From Actinomycetota bacterium (GTDB lineage Bacteria > Actinomycetota > Actinomycetes > Actinomycetales > Dermatophilaceae): DNA of 52,499 nt. Positions 1 through 7,969 of this stretch are shown one piece after another (position 1 is the stretch's first letter; each line of letters opens with the position of its first letter). A program made the position numbers and the translations under genes. The notes below the pieces were generated by a model that saw only the letters and a program-made list of their open reading frames with translations, did not search any database and was not told the origin of the DNA. The DNA is taken from contig JAIUPO010000026.1 in assembly GCA_020160805.1 (NCBI GenBank), positions 1 to 52,499 of the forward strand, in the 5' to 3' direction.

Positions 1-267
1 CCTTCGAAGCACCGTCCTGCGGTAACCAACCCGCGCATATCAGACTGACAGCGCCGTCGACAGACACGCCGACCCCCGGACCCAGCCCGAGAACGAATAG
101 AGCGCCGCCGAGCAGCCAGCCCGGCGGCGCCCACCCCTGCCCCTTGACAAACACACCCCCCATATCAGCAGAAGGTAGTCAAATCCGCATACCTTGCACG
201 GTGTGCACAGTTGACTAACGTGCGCTAGCAGAGGTTAGGAGACACCCCAACACCGACCCGGGGACCG

Positions 268-1827
268 TCAGTAGGCGCCGTCGGCCTTGAGGACGGCGCG
301 GACGGTGCGCATGAGGATCATGACGTCCAGGACGGGTGACCAGTTGTCGACGTACCACAGGTCCAGGCGCAGCGACTCCTCCCAGTTCAGGTCGGAGCGG
401 CCAGAGATCTGCCACATGCCGGTCAGGCCCGGACGCACCTTCAGCCGGCGCATGGCGTCGGGTTCGTAGGCGTCGACCTCGCGCGGCAGCGGCGGGCGCG
501 GCCCGACCAGGGACATCTCGCCCCGCAGCACATTGATCAACTGCGGGAGTTCGTCGAGGGAAAGCCGTCGCAGGATGCGGCCAGGCTTGGTGATCCGCGG
601 GTCATGCTTGTGCTTAAAGAGCATCTCGTTGACCTGGGGGTGGGCCGAGAGTTCACCGGCCAACAGCCGCTGCTCGGCGTCGACCACCATGGTGCGGAAT
701 TTGACCATCGGGAAGGTCCGACCGTTCTCCCCCACGCGCTGCTGGACGAAGAAGACCGGCCCGCGGTCGTGCAGCCAGATGGAGAAGGCGATGAACAGCC
801 ATACGGGCATCGTCACCAGCGCGATGAGCGAGGAGCAGAAGATGTCGATCGCGCGCTTGGCCACCGCATCAAAGCCGCCGATCGTCGGGCCCTCGACGTG
901 CAGCAGGGACATGCCGGCTGCCGGGCGCAGGGTCAGGCGCGGCGAGGCGACCTCATTGATCCCGGGGTGGACGAAAAGGTCCACGCCGATCTCGGCCAGG
1001 GCCCAACCCAACCGGCGCAGGGCCTTGCCGGAGAAGGAGGCATCAGAGGCGACGACCACCGCTTCGGCGCCGGTGTCCCGAACGGCAAGCAGCGCCGTCT
1101 CCGGCCCGCCATACACCGCCACATTCGCCACCCGTTGGGGGTCCGGCAGATCGGAGGCACAGGCACCGACGACCTTCATACCGGTCGACATCGGGTCGTT
1201 CTGGATCGAGGCGATCATGTCGTGGACGGCCAGGCCGCGCCCGACGACGATCGTCGGCTGCAGCGCATGCCCGTGCGTGCGTGCCCGGGCCAGGCGACCG
1301 CGCAAGACGCGACGCGCGATCACTGTGAGCAGGAAGATCAGCGGCACAGCGACGAAGAAGAGCAGCCGAGACATGCGCCAGCCCAGCGCCACGAGCGTCA
1401 CCGACAGCAGCGCCAGCAGGATGAGCAAGGCGTGGCCGATGCTGCGGTACTCATCGAGGCCAATGCCGAGATTGTTGACGCGATAGGCGCCCGAGCGCCC
1501 GCAGATGATGACCCAGGCAAAGGGCACAACGGTCGTCAAGAGAGCAACACGCAGGTTGGGTATGCCGCTGTAGAGCGCCATGGCCGCCACGAAGCAGGCG
1601 ACCAGGGCGGCGAGGAAGTCGCTGACCACAACGCGACGTTGGTAGCGGATGCGCCAGCCGCGGCCGGGGCCGTCCTGATCGACATTCGGATGAACCCAGT
1701 CGGGGATATGCCACGAGGTCTGAGCCTGGGCTCGTGAGGAATGACTGGTGGTGGTTGCCCGTGGCTCTGTGGCCTCCGGTGTCGTGCTGCTCACGGTCCC
1801 CCCGACCGCATGCTGCTCGGTGTGCAT
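268..1827 (-). CDS. Polyprenyl-phosphate sugar-1-phosphate transferase (exopolysaccharide/glycan initiation)
   Basis: Integral membrane enzyme of 519 residues that moves a sugar-1-phosphate from a nucleotide sugar to polyprenyl phosphate, the first step of exopolysaccharide or surface glycan assembly. Four or five hydrophobic segments lie at about residues 68-170, a Rossmann-like CoA-binding-type middle region at 190-300, and the bacterial sugar transferase domain at 322-519. That domain has KFRTM (376-380), LDELPQ (424-429), LVGPRP (440-445), PGLTGMWQISGR (466-477) and DLWYVDNW (489-496), all hallmarks of the WbaP/ExoY group. Length fits the full-size, multi-spanning form. The ATG start is followed by a hydrophilic Thr/Ser-rich leader; a GGAAGG lies about 14 nt upstream, a loose Shine-Dalgarno match. 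The sugar cannot be told from sequence. Confidence 0.93.
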   Translation of the reverse strand: MHTEQHAVGGTVSSTTPEATEPRATTTSHSSRAQAQTSWHIPDWVHPNVDQDGPGRGWRIRYQRRVVVSDFLAALVACFVAAMALYSGIPNLRVALLTTVVPFAWVIICGRSGAYRVNNLGIGLDEYRSIGHALLILLALLSVTLVALGWRMSRLLFFVAVPLIFLLTVIARRVLRGRLARARTHGHALQPTIVVGRGLAVHDMIASIQNDPMSTGMKVVGACASDLPDPQRVANVAVYGGPETALLAVRDTGAEAVVVASDASFSGKALRRLGWALAEIGVDLFVHPGINEVASPRLTLRPAAGMSLLHVEGPTIGGFDAVAKRAIDIFCSSLIALVTMPVWLFIAFSIWLHDRGPVFFVQQRVGENGRTFPMVKFRTMVVDAEQRLLAGELSAHPQVNEMLFKHKHDPRITKPGRILRRLSLDELPQLINVLRGEMSLVGPRPPLPREVDAYEPDAMRRLKVRPGLTGMWQISGRSDLNWEESLRLDLWYVDNWSPVLDVMILMRTVRAVLKADGAY

Positions 1828-2047
1828 GCCCGTTACACGATCCTTCCGCCGCCGCCGCAGCGACGTCCGTTTCGGCCCCGGTGGGCGGGGCCGGTGATTC
1901 CGGTGTTACGCGACACGATGAGAGTGTCCCGTGGGACGGTACCGCATCCCGGGGCGATACCACACAATAGGTGAGAAAAAGTGCGCCACGCCGGGACAGG
2001 CGCCCGCGGATTGCGGACGACGGTCACCGGCGTGGCGGTCACAATGC

Positions 2048-2692
2048 TCAGGCTTCGGCGGGAGCTTCCTCGGCCGCCTCGGCCTCCGGCTCGTCGTGCT
2101 CGATGCCAGCCTCGGACTCCGCGTCGGCGAGTTCGGCGTCCAGCGCCTCCTGGCTGATCATCGCGGAGACATTGACGACCAGGGCTTCGGCGTCGGTGAC
2201 CAGGGTCGCGCCCGCGGGCAGCGCCAGGGCACCGGCAAGAATCTGAGTGCCAGCCTCGAGGCCTTCGACAGAAACCTCGATGTTCTCCGGAATATTGGTT
2301 GCCTCGACTTCGACCTGGATGCTCGAGTGGTCAACGGTGACGACCGTCTCGGGGGCAGCTTCGCCGGTGACGTGCACGGCCACATCGACGGTGACCTTCT
2401 CGCCCTTGCGGACAACGACCAGGTCGACATGTTCGATGATCGGCTTGATGGGGTCGCGCTGCACATCCTTGGCCAGCGCCAACTGCTCGGTGCCCTCGAT
2501 ATTCAAGGTGAGCAAGGCGTTGGCGTGCTTGAGAGCCATCATCGTGTCGTGGCCCGGCATCGTGATGTGCACGGGGTCGGTGCCGTGGCCGTAGACAACG
2601 GCCGGAACCTTGCCGGCGCGGCGGACGCGCCGCGCCGCGCCCTTGCCGAACTCGGTGCGCAGTTCGACGTCCAAGCGGTTATCGGTGGACAT
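2048..2692 (-). CDS. rplY: 50S ribosomal protein L25/general stress protein Ctc
   Basis: Ribosomal protein of 214 residues that binds 5S rRNA. It has the long, TL5/Ctc form: an N-terminal L25 domain (about 1-95, with the FGKGAARRVRRAGKVPAVVYG stretch split across the first beta strands) and a C-terminal TL5 beta domain (about 100-185), followed by an acidic Glu/Ala-rich tail. The start is fixed by a strong Shine-Dalgarno (GAGGAG, 6-7 nt upstream of the ATG). It lies downstream of prs and glmU on the same strand, separated from prs by about 250 bp, so it likely has its own promoter. The rplY-prs-glmU neighbourhood is conserved in actinobacteria. Confidence 0.96.
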   Translation of the reverse strand: MSTDNRLDVELRTEFGKGAARRVRRAGKVPAVVYGHGTDPVHITMPGHDTMMALKHANALLTLNIEGTEQLALAKDVQRDPIKPIIEHVDLVVVRKGEKVTVDVAVHVTGEAAPETVVTVDHSSIQVEVEATNIPENIEVSVEGLEAGTQILAGALALPAGATLVTDAEALVVNVSAMISQEALDAELADAESEAGIEHDEPEAEAAEEAPAEA

Positions 2693-2941
2693 GGGATCTC
2701 CTCAGGGCACAAACGGCGCCGCCGAGGACGGGTGCGCCGTGAATTAACGGTATGCGGTGGGCCTCGGGCGCTCATCGATACGGTAGGCGCGACATCATCG
2801 GGCACCACCGCGTCGATCACGGACGGCTCACGCCGCCCCTCGCCGAGGCATCGGATCTAGTTTAAGGCCGAGGGTGCGGACGACGAAATCCGCCCCCCGC
2901 GGTGATCGTGCCCAGGTGGGTGGGGCCCAGGTGGGTGGTGC

Positions 2942-3922
2942 TCAGGCGCGCCCGTCGAAAAGCGAGGTGACCGAGCCGTCCTCGAAGACCGCCCGAATCG
3001 CCTCCGCAATCAGCGGAGCGACGGAGAGCACCGTCAGCTTCTCGAAGTGCTTCTCCGGCTCCAGCGGCAAGGTGTTGGTGACGATGACTTCGGTGGCGAC
3101 GCTGGCGGCGAGCCGCTCGGCCGCCGGATCGGACAAGATCGCGTGCGTCGCGGCGATGACGACGCCGGCGGCACCGGCCGCCATACATGCCTCCGCCGCG
3201 TTGACGATCGTGCCACCGGTGTCGATCATGTCGTCGACGACGATGCACACCCGGCCCGCCACATCGCCGACCACCCGATTGGCGACCGAAACATTCGGCC
3301 GGCTGATGTCACGGGTCTTGTGGATGAACGCCAAGGGTGCGCCGCCCAACCGTCGCGACCAGTGCTCGGCGACCTTGATCCGCCCGGCATCCGGCGAAAC
3401 CACGGTGAGTTGCTGATCGGCATACTCCCGGGCCACATAGGCACTGAGCACCGGCAGGGCCATCAGGTGGTCGACGGGGCCATCGAAAAACCCCTGGATC
3501 TGATCCGTATGCAGATCGACCGCCATCAGCCGGTCGGCCCCGGCGGTCTTGAATAGGTCCGCGACGAGGCGCGCCGAGATCGGCTCCCGCCCACGGTGCT
3601 TCTTGTCCTGGCGGGCATAGCCATAGAAGGGCAGGACGACACTGATTCGCTTGGCGGAAGCGCGCTTGAGCGCATCGACCATGATCAGTTGTTCCATGAT
3701 CGCTTCGTTGATCGGCGCCGCATGGCTCTGGATGACGAACGCGTCGCAGCCGCGCACCGACTCTTCGTAGCGCACGAAGATCTCGCCATTGGCGAAGTCG
3801 TAGATCTGCGTCGGAACCAGGCCGGTCCCGGCCAGCCCGGCGACCTCCTCGGCGAGTTCCCGGCCGACCCGGCCGGAAAAAAGCATGAGGTTCTTGCGCG
3901 TCTTCTTCGAAATGCCGGTCAT
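2942..3922 (-). CDS. prs: Ribose-phosphate pyrophosphokinase (PRPP synthetase)
   Basis: Makes phosphoribosyl pyrophosphate from ribose 5-phosphate and ATP in the cytosol, feeding purine, pyrimidine, His, Trp, NAD and (in actinobacteria) decaprenylphosphoryl-arabinose synthesis. It is 326 residues, the normal class I length. Visible motifs are the flexible catalytic loop around YARQDKKHRGREPIS (102-116), DLHTDQIQGFF (136-146) and the PRPP loop VVDDMIDTGGT (228-238). The gene overlaps the upstream glmU stop by 4 nt (ATGA type), so the two are translationally coupled. A 14-bp direct repeat (GCCCAGGTGGGTGG at 2910-2923 and 2925-2938) lies just after the stop. Confidence 0.97.
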   Translation of the reverse strand: MTGISKKTRKNLMLFSGRVGRELAEEVAGLAGTGLVPTQIYDFANGEIFVRYEESVRGCDAFVIQSHAAPINEAIMEQLIMVDALKRASAKRISVVLPFYGYARQDKKHRGREPISARLVADLFKTAGADRLMAVDLHTDQIQGFFDGPVDHLMALPVLSAYVAREYADQQLTVVSPDAGRIKVAEHWSRRLGGAPLAFIHKTRDISRPNVSVANRVVGDVAGRVCIVVDDMIDTGGTIVNAAEACMAAGAAGVVIAATHAILSDPAAERLAASVATEVIVTNTLPLEPEKHFEKLTVLSVAPLIAEAIRAVFEDGSVTSLFDGRA

Positions 3923-5424
3923 GACCCCGGCTCCGTCTCGATGATCTGCTCCTCGAGCGCGGCGGCGGCCGCGGCGGCCGTCTTGGTCCCGGCCCGCGCT
4001 CGCGCCACCCAGCCGGCGATATTGCGCTGCCGGCCTCGGGCGACGGCGATCTCCCCCGGCCCGACGTCATTGACCAAGGCGCTGCCGGCCGCGACATACG
4101 CCCCATCCGCCACGGTCACCGGGGCGACGATGACCGAGGAGGAACCGACGAAGGACTGCTTGCCGATGCGGGTGTGCGACTTGGTCACCCCGTCGTAATT
4201 GGCGAAGATCGTGCCCGCGCCGATATTGGCGCCCTCACCGATCGTGGCGTCCCCGCAATAGGTCAGGTGCGGCACCTTGGCGCCCGCGCCGATCGTCGCA
4301 TTCTTGGTTTCGACAAAGCCGCCGATCTTGCCCTTGGGCCCCAGCTCGGTGCCCGCGCGCAGATAGGAATAGGGCCCGACGACGGCGCCCGCGCCGACGA
4401 CGGCCAGTTCGACCTCGGCGCGGCGCACGTGTGCGCCATCCCCGATCTCGCTGTCGCTGATCGTCACTTCTGGGCCGATGATCGCGCCGGTGCCGATCGT
4501 GGTGGCGCCGAGCAGCTGACTCCCGGGGCGGATTGTGGTGTCGGCGCCGATTGTCACCTCGACATCGATCCACGTGCTATTCGGGTCAACGATCGTCACG
4601 CCCGCACGCATCCACTTTTCGGTGACGCGAGCGTTCAGTTCCCGGCCGAGGTCGGCCAATTGCACCTTGTCGTTGACGCCTTCGGTCTGCCACCAGTCAT
4701 CGATGCGGTAGGCGCTGACGGTCCCGCCATCCCGGCGGGCGATCTCCAGGACGTCGGTGAGGTACTTCTCCTGCTGCGCATTCTCGGTCGTCACGCGGGC
4801 GAGAGCGCTGCGCAGGACCTCGGCGTCGAAGGCGTAGATCCCGGAGTTGATTTCCTGGATCAGCAATTGCTCGGCCGTGGCGTCCTTGTGCTCGACGATC
4901 GCGGCCACCGCGCCGTCCGCATCACGTACGATCCGGCCATAGCCGGCGGGTTTGTCGGTGACCCCAGTTAGCACCGTCACCACCGAGCCCGAGTCAGTAT
5001 GCCGATCCACCAGTTCCTGAAGGGTCTCGCCGGTGAGGAGGGGGACATCGCCATAGGTGACCAGGACCGTGCCGGTCAGGCCCTCCGGGAGTACATCCAA
5101 GCCGCACTCGGTGGCGCGCCCGGTGCCCTTGATCTCGTCCTGGTCCGCGATCAACGCATCCGGGTCGACCTGCGCGATATGGGCGGCGACGAGATCGCGC
5201 TGGTGGCGCACGACGACCGAGAGATGCTCGGGCCGGGTCGCGCGCGCCGCGGCGATGGCATGCCCGACCAGGGTGCGACCGCAGATCGCATGCAGCACCT
5301 TGGGGGTGGCGGACTTCATACGGGTGCCCTCACCGGCGGCGAGGATGATCACGGCAGCGGGGTGTCGATCGGACACGAGGACGCGGCTCCCAACAGACTC
5401 GGGGATATCAGGCAACCTGCCCAT
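3919..5424 (-). CDS. glmU: Bifunctional GlmU: GlcN-1-P acetyltransferase / GlcNAc-1-P uridyltransferase
   Basis: Produces UDP-GlcNAc for peptidoglycan. N-terminal pyrophosphorylase domain with LAAGEGTRMKS near residue 28, then a C-terminal left-handed beta-helix made of many hexapeptide (I/V-G-x-G-A) turns, including the acetyltransferase region KIGGFVETKNATIG and YCGDATIGEGANIGAG. About 501 residues from the ATG chosen here. An upstream GTG (5454) and a downstream GTG (5376, reading VSDRHPAAVIILAAG) are both possible; none has a convincing Shine-Dalgarno, so the exact start is uncertain. Ala-rich C-terminal tail, as common in actinobacterial GlmU. First gene of the glmU-prs pair. Confidence 0.96.
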   Translation of the reverse strand: MGRLPDIPESVGSRVLVSDRHPAAVIILAAGEGTRMKSATPKVLHAICGRTLVGHAIAAARATRPEHLSVVVRHQRDLVAAHIAQVDPDALIADQDEIKGTGRATECGLDVLPEGLTGTVLVTYGDVPLLTGETLQELVDRHTDSGSVVTVLTGVTDKPAGYGRIVRDADGAVAAIVEHKDATAEQLLIQEINSGIYAFDAEVLRSALARVTTENAQQEKYLTDVLEIARRDGGTVSAYRIDDWWQTEGVNDKVQLADLGRELNARVTEKWMRAGVTIVDPNSTWIDVEVTIGADTTIRPGSQLLGATTIGTGAIIGPEVTISDSEIGDGAHVRRAEVELAVVGAGAVVGPYSYLRAGTELGPKGKIGGFVETKNATIGAGAKVPHLTYCGDATIGEGANIGAGTIFANYDGVTKSHTRIGKQSFVGSSSVIVAPVTVADGAYVAAGSALVNDVGPGEIAVARGRQRNIAGWVARARAGTKTAAAAAAALEEQIIETEPGS

Positions 5425-5731
5425 CGTATGCCGCGCGCCCCGGCTCCCGCTCACGGCGCCGGCCCATCGCGACCGGCCCGGCTACTTCGGTGGCTGGGGC
5501 GCCACCGACCACATCGCGGTGGCGAAGACGCCCGAGATGTCGGCCGGGTTGAGCGCGGACACCAGCGCCCATGGGAAGCGACGGCGAGCATGACGGCCCA
5601 TGGGAGATGAATCCTTTGTGGCGGTTAATCGGGCCGGGAGCGTGGCCTGACGTGGCAGTTTGTCACGGCCCCGGAGAGCCGTTCAACTATCCGCGGGTAA
5701 CCAGGCTCGGAAGGGCCGGCGCCGGCGGGCG

Positions 5732-5810
5732 CTCCCCGGGTAGGAATCGAACCTACGTCGCTAATCCTGATTCAAAGTCAGGCGGGCCCTACCAGCAGAC
5801 CAACCGGGGA
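5732..5810 (-). tRNA. tRNA-Gln (anticodon TTG), atypical
   Basis: Read on the minus strand: acceptor arm TCCCCGG/CCGGGGA with discriminator G; anticodon arm CCTGA-CTTTGAA-TCAGG giving TTG; T arm GTAGG-TTCGATT-CCTAC. All three stems pair fully. The D arm can be drawn as GGTC/GGCC with loop TGCTGGTAG. At 79 nt it is long: I need two linker bases before the anticodon stem and a nine-base variable region (ATTAGCGAC), and the usual A14 is not obvious. CCA is not encoded. It sits upstream of glmU. Identity is inferred from the anticodon; a covariance model would settle the fold. Confidence 0.75.
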
Positions 5811-5861
5811 AGAGCCGGCGTCCTCGGACACCGGCCCCCCAAGGGTAGTCGAGACGGCACA

Positions 5862-6515
5862 ATGGTTTGGGTGAGCACGTCCTCCGCGCGCACCCGGCGC
5901 ACCGGGCCGAAATCGCGGATGACCGGCTCCCAGCGGCGCGAACAACTCATCGAGGTGGGTCGTCGCCTGTTCGCCGAGCGCGGCTTCGAGGGCAGCAGCG
6001 TCGAAGAGATCGCGGCCAGCGCCAAGGTGTCGAAACCGGTGGTCTACGAACACTTTGGCGGCAAAGAGGGGCTGTATGCCGTCGTGGTCGACCGCGAGAT
6101 CGCCGACCTCACGGCCCGCATCACCGAGGCCCTCGGCTCAGCGAGCAGCCCGCGCGTCTTGATCGAGCGGGCGGCGCTCGCGCTGATGGATTACATCGAG
6201 GAAGAGACGGACGGCTTCCGGATTTTGGTCCGCGATTCGCCCCCCGGGCAGAGCACGGGCTCCTTTGCCAGCCTGATGGGTGATGTCGCCTCGCAGGTCG
6301 AGCACCTGATGGTCGCCCAATTCAAGGGCCGCGGCCTGGACACCAAAGCGGCGCCGATGTACGCGCAGATGCTGGTCGGCATGGTTGCCCTGACCGGCCA
6401 GTGGTGGATGGACTCCAATCGCAAGTTCTCGCGCGCCGATGTGGCCGCGCACCTGGTCAATCTGGCGTGGAATGGCCTCTCGGCCATGGAGGAGCGCCCG
6501 ACGCTGCGGGGTTGA
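5862..6515 (+). CDS. TetR/AcrR family transcriptional regulator
   Basis: Cytosolic DNA-binding repressor of about 217 residues. After a basic N-terminal leader comes the TetR helix-turn-helix: RREQLIEVGRRLFAERGFEG, then VEEIAASAKVSKPVVYEHFGGKEGLY (about residues 46-73). The C-terminal ligand domain has an EETDGFRILVRDSPPG stretch. It starts just past the 5' end of the tRNA-Gln gene, on the opposite strand. An ATG (5862) and an in-frame GTG (5871) are both plausible; neither has a clear Shine-Dalgarno, so the message may be leaderless. M. tuberculosis has a TetR gene (Rv1019) beside glmU, so position and family are conserved. Ligand and targets are unknown. Confidence 0.9.
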   Translation: MVWVSTSSARTRRTGPKSRMTGSQRREQLIEVGRRLFAERGFEGSSVEEIAASAKVSKPVVYEHFGGKEGLYAVVVDREIADLTARITEALGSASSPRVLIERAALALMDYIEEETDGFRILVRDSPPGQSTGSFASLMGDVASQVEHLMVAQFKGRGLDTKAAPMYAQMLVGMVALTGQWWMDSNRKFSRADVAAHLVNLAWNGLSAMEERPTLRG

Positions 6516-6524
6516 GCCAGCGCG

Positions 6525-7328
6525 CTAGCGGAGCTTTTCGGCGACGGCGAAGATCCGGCGGAAGGGCAGGATGACGCCCGCAGGGGTGCGGGGGTATGCC
6601 TCGCGGAGGCGGGCGGCATACTCCTGCACGAAGGCCTCCCGCTCGGCGGGCTCGGTGAGCAGGTCGATGACGGGGCGCAAGCCGGTCCCCTTAACCCATT
6701 CGAGGACGGGGTCGGCGATCTGGTTCTCGGGATCGAGGACATGCAGGTAGGTCGTCTCCCAGGCATCGACCCGGCAGCCAGCCCGCGTCAGGACTTGGAG
6801 GTATGTCGCGGGCTCGGCCGAACCGCCGCGCTTCAGGGCCGCCTCCAACTCCCCGGCCCGCGCGTGGCGCGTCGCGACCTCGCGCATCAGCCGGTGGCTC
6901 GGGGCGCCGTAATTCCCCGGCACCTGCAGGGCGAACCAGCCGCCGGGGCGCAGCTCGCGGGCCCACGTGTCGATCAATTCCAGGTGTCGCGGAATCCACT
7001 GGAGCGTGGCATTGGTCACGACCACATCGGGGATGGCGCCCAGCGCGTTCAACGACCAGGTGGCCAGGTCGGCCTGCACCCACTCGACCCGCCCGCCCTC
7101 ATCGAGGGCGCGCGCGGCGTCGAGCATCTGGGTGGAGGAGTCGATCCCGACGATGCGGGCCGACGGCCACCGATCGGCCAGGCTCAGGGTCAGCGGCCCA
7201 TTGCCGCAGCCGAGATCCGCCACCAGCGCTGGCTCGCTCGCCCCGATCCGAGCCGTCAGTTCGGCGAAGGGCCGGCCGCGTTCGCCCGCGAACTTGGCGT
7301 ACTGGACCGGATTCCAGATCGTCGACAT
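6525..7328 (-). CDS. tam: Trans-aconitate 2-methyltransferase
   Basis: Cytosolic SAM-dependent methyltransferase of 267 residues, likely esterifying trans-aconitate, an inhibitor of aconitase that forms spontaneously. SAM motif I is VADLGCGNGPLT (about 36-47), motif II VGIDSS, and motif IV VVTNATLQWIP; the opening WNPVQYAKFAGERGRPFAELTARI (split across the first helices) is characteristic of Tam. It converges on the TetR gene with a 9-nt gap and is divergent from the MarR gene, with a palindromic site between them, so MarR may control it. The substrate is inferred from family similarity. Confidence 0.88.
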   Translation of the reverse strand: MSTIWNPVQYAKFAGERGRPFAELTARIGASEPALVADLGCGNGPLTLSLADRWPSARIVGIDSSTQMLDAARALDEGGRVEWVQADLATWSLNALGAIPDVVVTNATLQWIPRHLELIDTWARELRPGGWFALQVPGNYGAPSHRLMREVATRHARAGELEAALKRGGSAEPATYLQVLTRAGCRVDAWETTYLHVLDPENQIADPVLEWVKGTGLRPVIDLLTEPAEREAFVQEYAARLREAYPRTPAGVILPFRRIFAVAEKLR

Positions 7329-7383
7329 CTCGGGGCATCTCCAGGGCAGTCGGGTATCAAGTCGCTCACGCTAGGAGCCAAAC

Positions 7384-7401
7384 TATCTCGACGTCAAGAT
7401 A
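7384..7401. promoter_or_regulatory. Candidate MarR operator between tam and marR
   Basis: An 18-bp near-perfect palindrome, TATCTCGACGTCAAGATA, with arms TATCT/AGATA around a GACGTC centre. It closely resembles the TATCTTGA-TCAAGATA operators bound by many MarR-family repressors in actinobacteria. It lies 14 bp ahead of the GTG of the MarR gene and about 55 bp ahead of tam, placed to control both. Function is inferred from shape, resemblance and position. Confidence 0.6.
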
Positions 7402-7414
7402 TCTGGGGCTTAGA

Positions 7415-7918
7415 GTGAGAGCCGTGACCGAGCCCGGCGATGATGTGGATGCCATCGTCGCGGCCTGGCATCGGGAGCGACCCGACCTGGACCTGACTCC
7501 ACTGCATGTGCTCTCGCGGGTCACTCGTTTGGCGAAGCGCCTGGACCTGGCGCGCCGAGATGCCTTCGCGGGCTTTGACCTGGAGTCCTGGGAGTTCGAC
7601 GTCTTGTCGGCGCTGCGGCGGGCCGGGGCGCCATACCGCCTCTCCCCCAGTCAACTCATCGAGGCGACGCTGGTGACCAGCGGGACGATGACCAATCGCG
7701 TCGACCGGCTGCAGGAGCGGGGACTGGTCCTGCGCTTGCCGTCCCCACGGGACGGCCGTGGGGTGCTCGTGGAACTCACCGCGGCCGGCGCGGCGGCCGT
7801 CGATGGTGCGCTCACTGCCTTGTTGGCGCGCGAGCGGGCGCTGCTGGCTGGGCTGAGCGCGGCTCAACAGGAGCAGTTGTCGGCGGCGCTGCGGGAGTTG
7901 TCGACCGCGCTGCCGTGA
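7415..7918 (+). CDS. MarR family transcriptional regulator
   Basis: Winged-helix regulator of about 167 residues. The core is LTPLHVLSRVTRLAKRLD, FDLESWEFDVLSALRRAG, then the recognition region PSQLIEATLVTSGTMTNRVD and the wing LVLRLPSPRDGRGVLVELT, all typical of MarR/OhrR/HucR relatives. The longer upstream open frame has no homology; the GTG at 7415 has GGGG 6 nt upstream and is the best start, with a second GTG at 7424. It is divergent from tam with a palindromic operator between, suggesting autorepression. The ligand is unknown. No redox cysteine is seen near the N-terminus, which argues against an OhrR-type peroxide sensor. Confidence 0.9.
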   Translation: MRAVTEPGDDVDAIVAAWHRERPDLDLTPLHVLSRVTRLAKRLDLARRDAFAGFDLESWEFDVLSALRRAGAPYRLSPSQLIEATLVTSGTMTNRVDRLQERGLVLRLPSPRDGRGVLVELTAAGAAAVDGALTALLARERALLAGLSAAQQEQLSAALRELSTALP

Positions 7919-7921
7919 TGA

Positions 7922-7969
7922 GTGCCGCCGGGCTGCTGGCGGCGGGTGCCGCCGGGGTGCTGGCGGCGG
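7922..7969. terminator. Tandem-duplicated hairpin between convergent genes
   Basis: Two adjacent 24-bp copies differing at one base (23/24 identical), each able to fold as a GC-rich hairpin (GCCGCC...GGCGGC). They fill almost exactly the gap between the marR and ABC-F stops, so they probably end transcription from both sides. No U tract follows. Confidence 0.55.

Noticed and set aside
1-163. Open frame on the minus strand running off the left edge (starts MGGVFVKGQGWAPPGW)
   Set aside because: No ribosome-binding site, two codons that are rare in this genome (ATA, TTA) in 54, and no recognisable family; it could be the start of a real membrane protein but I cannot support it.
2910-2938. Two 14-bp direct repeats after prs as a minisatellite or regulatory repeat
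   Set aside because: Only two short copies in a noncoding tail; no further evidence.
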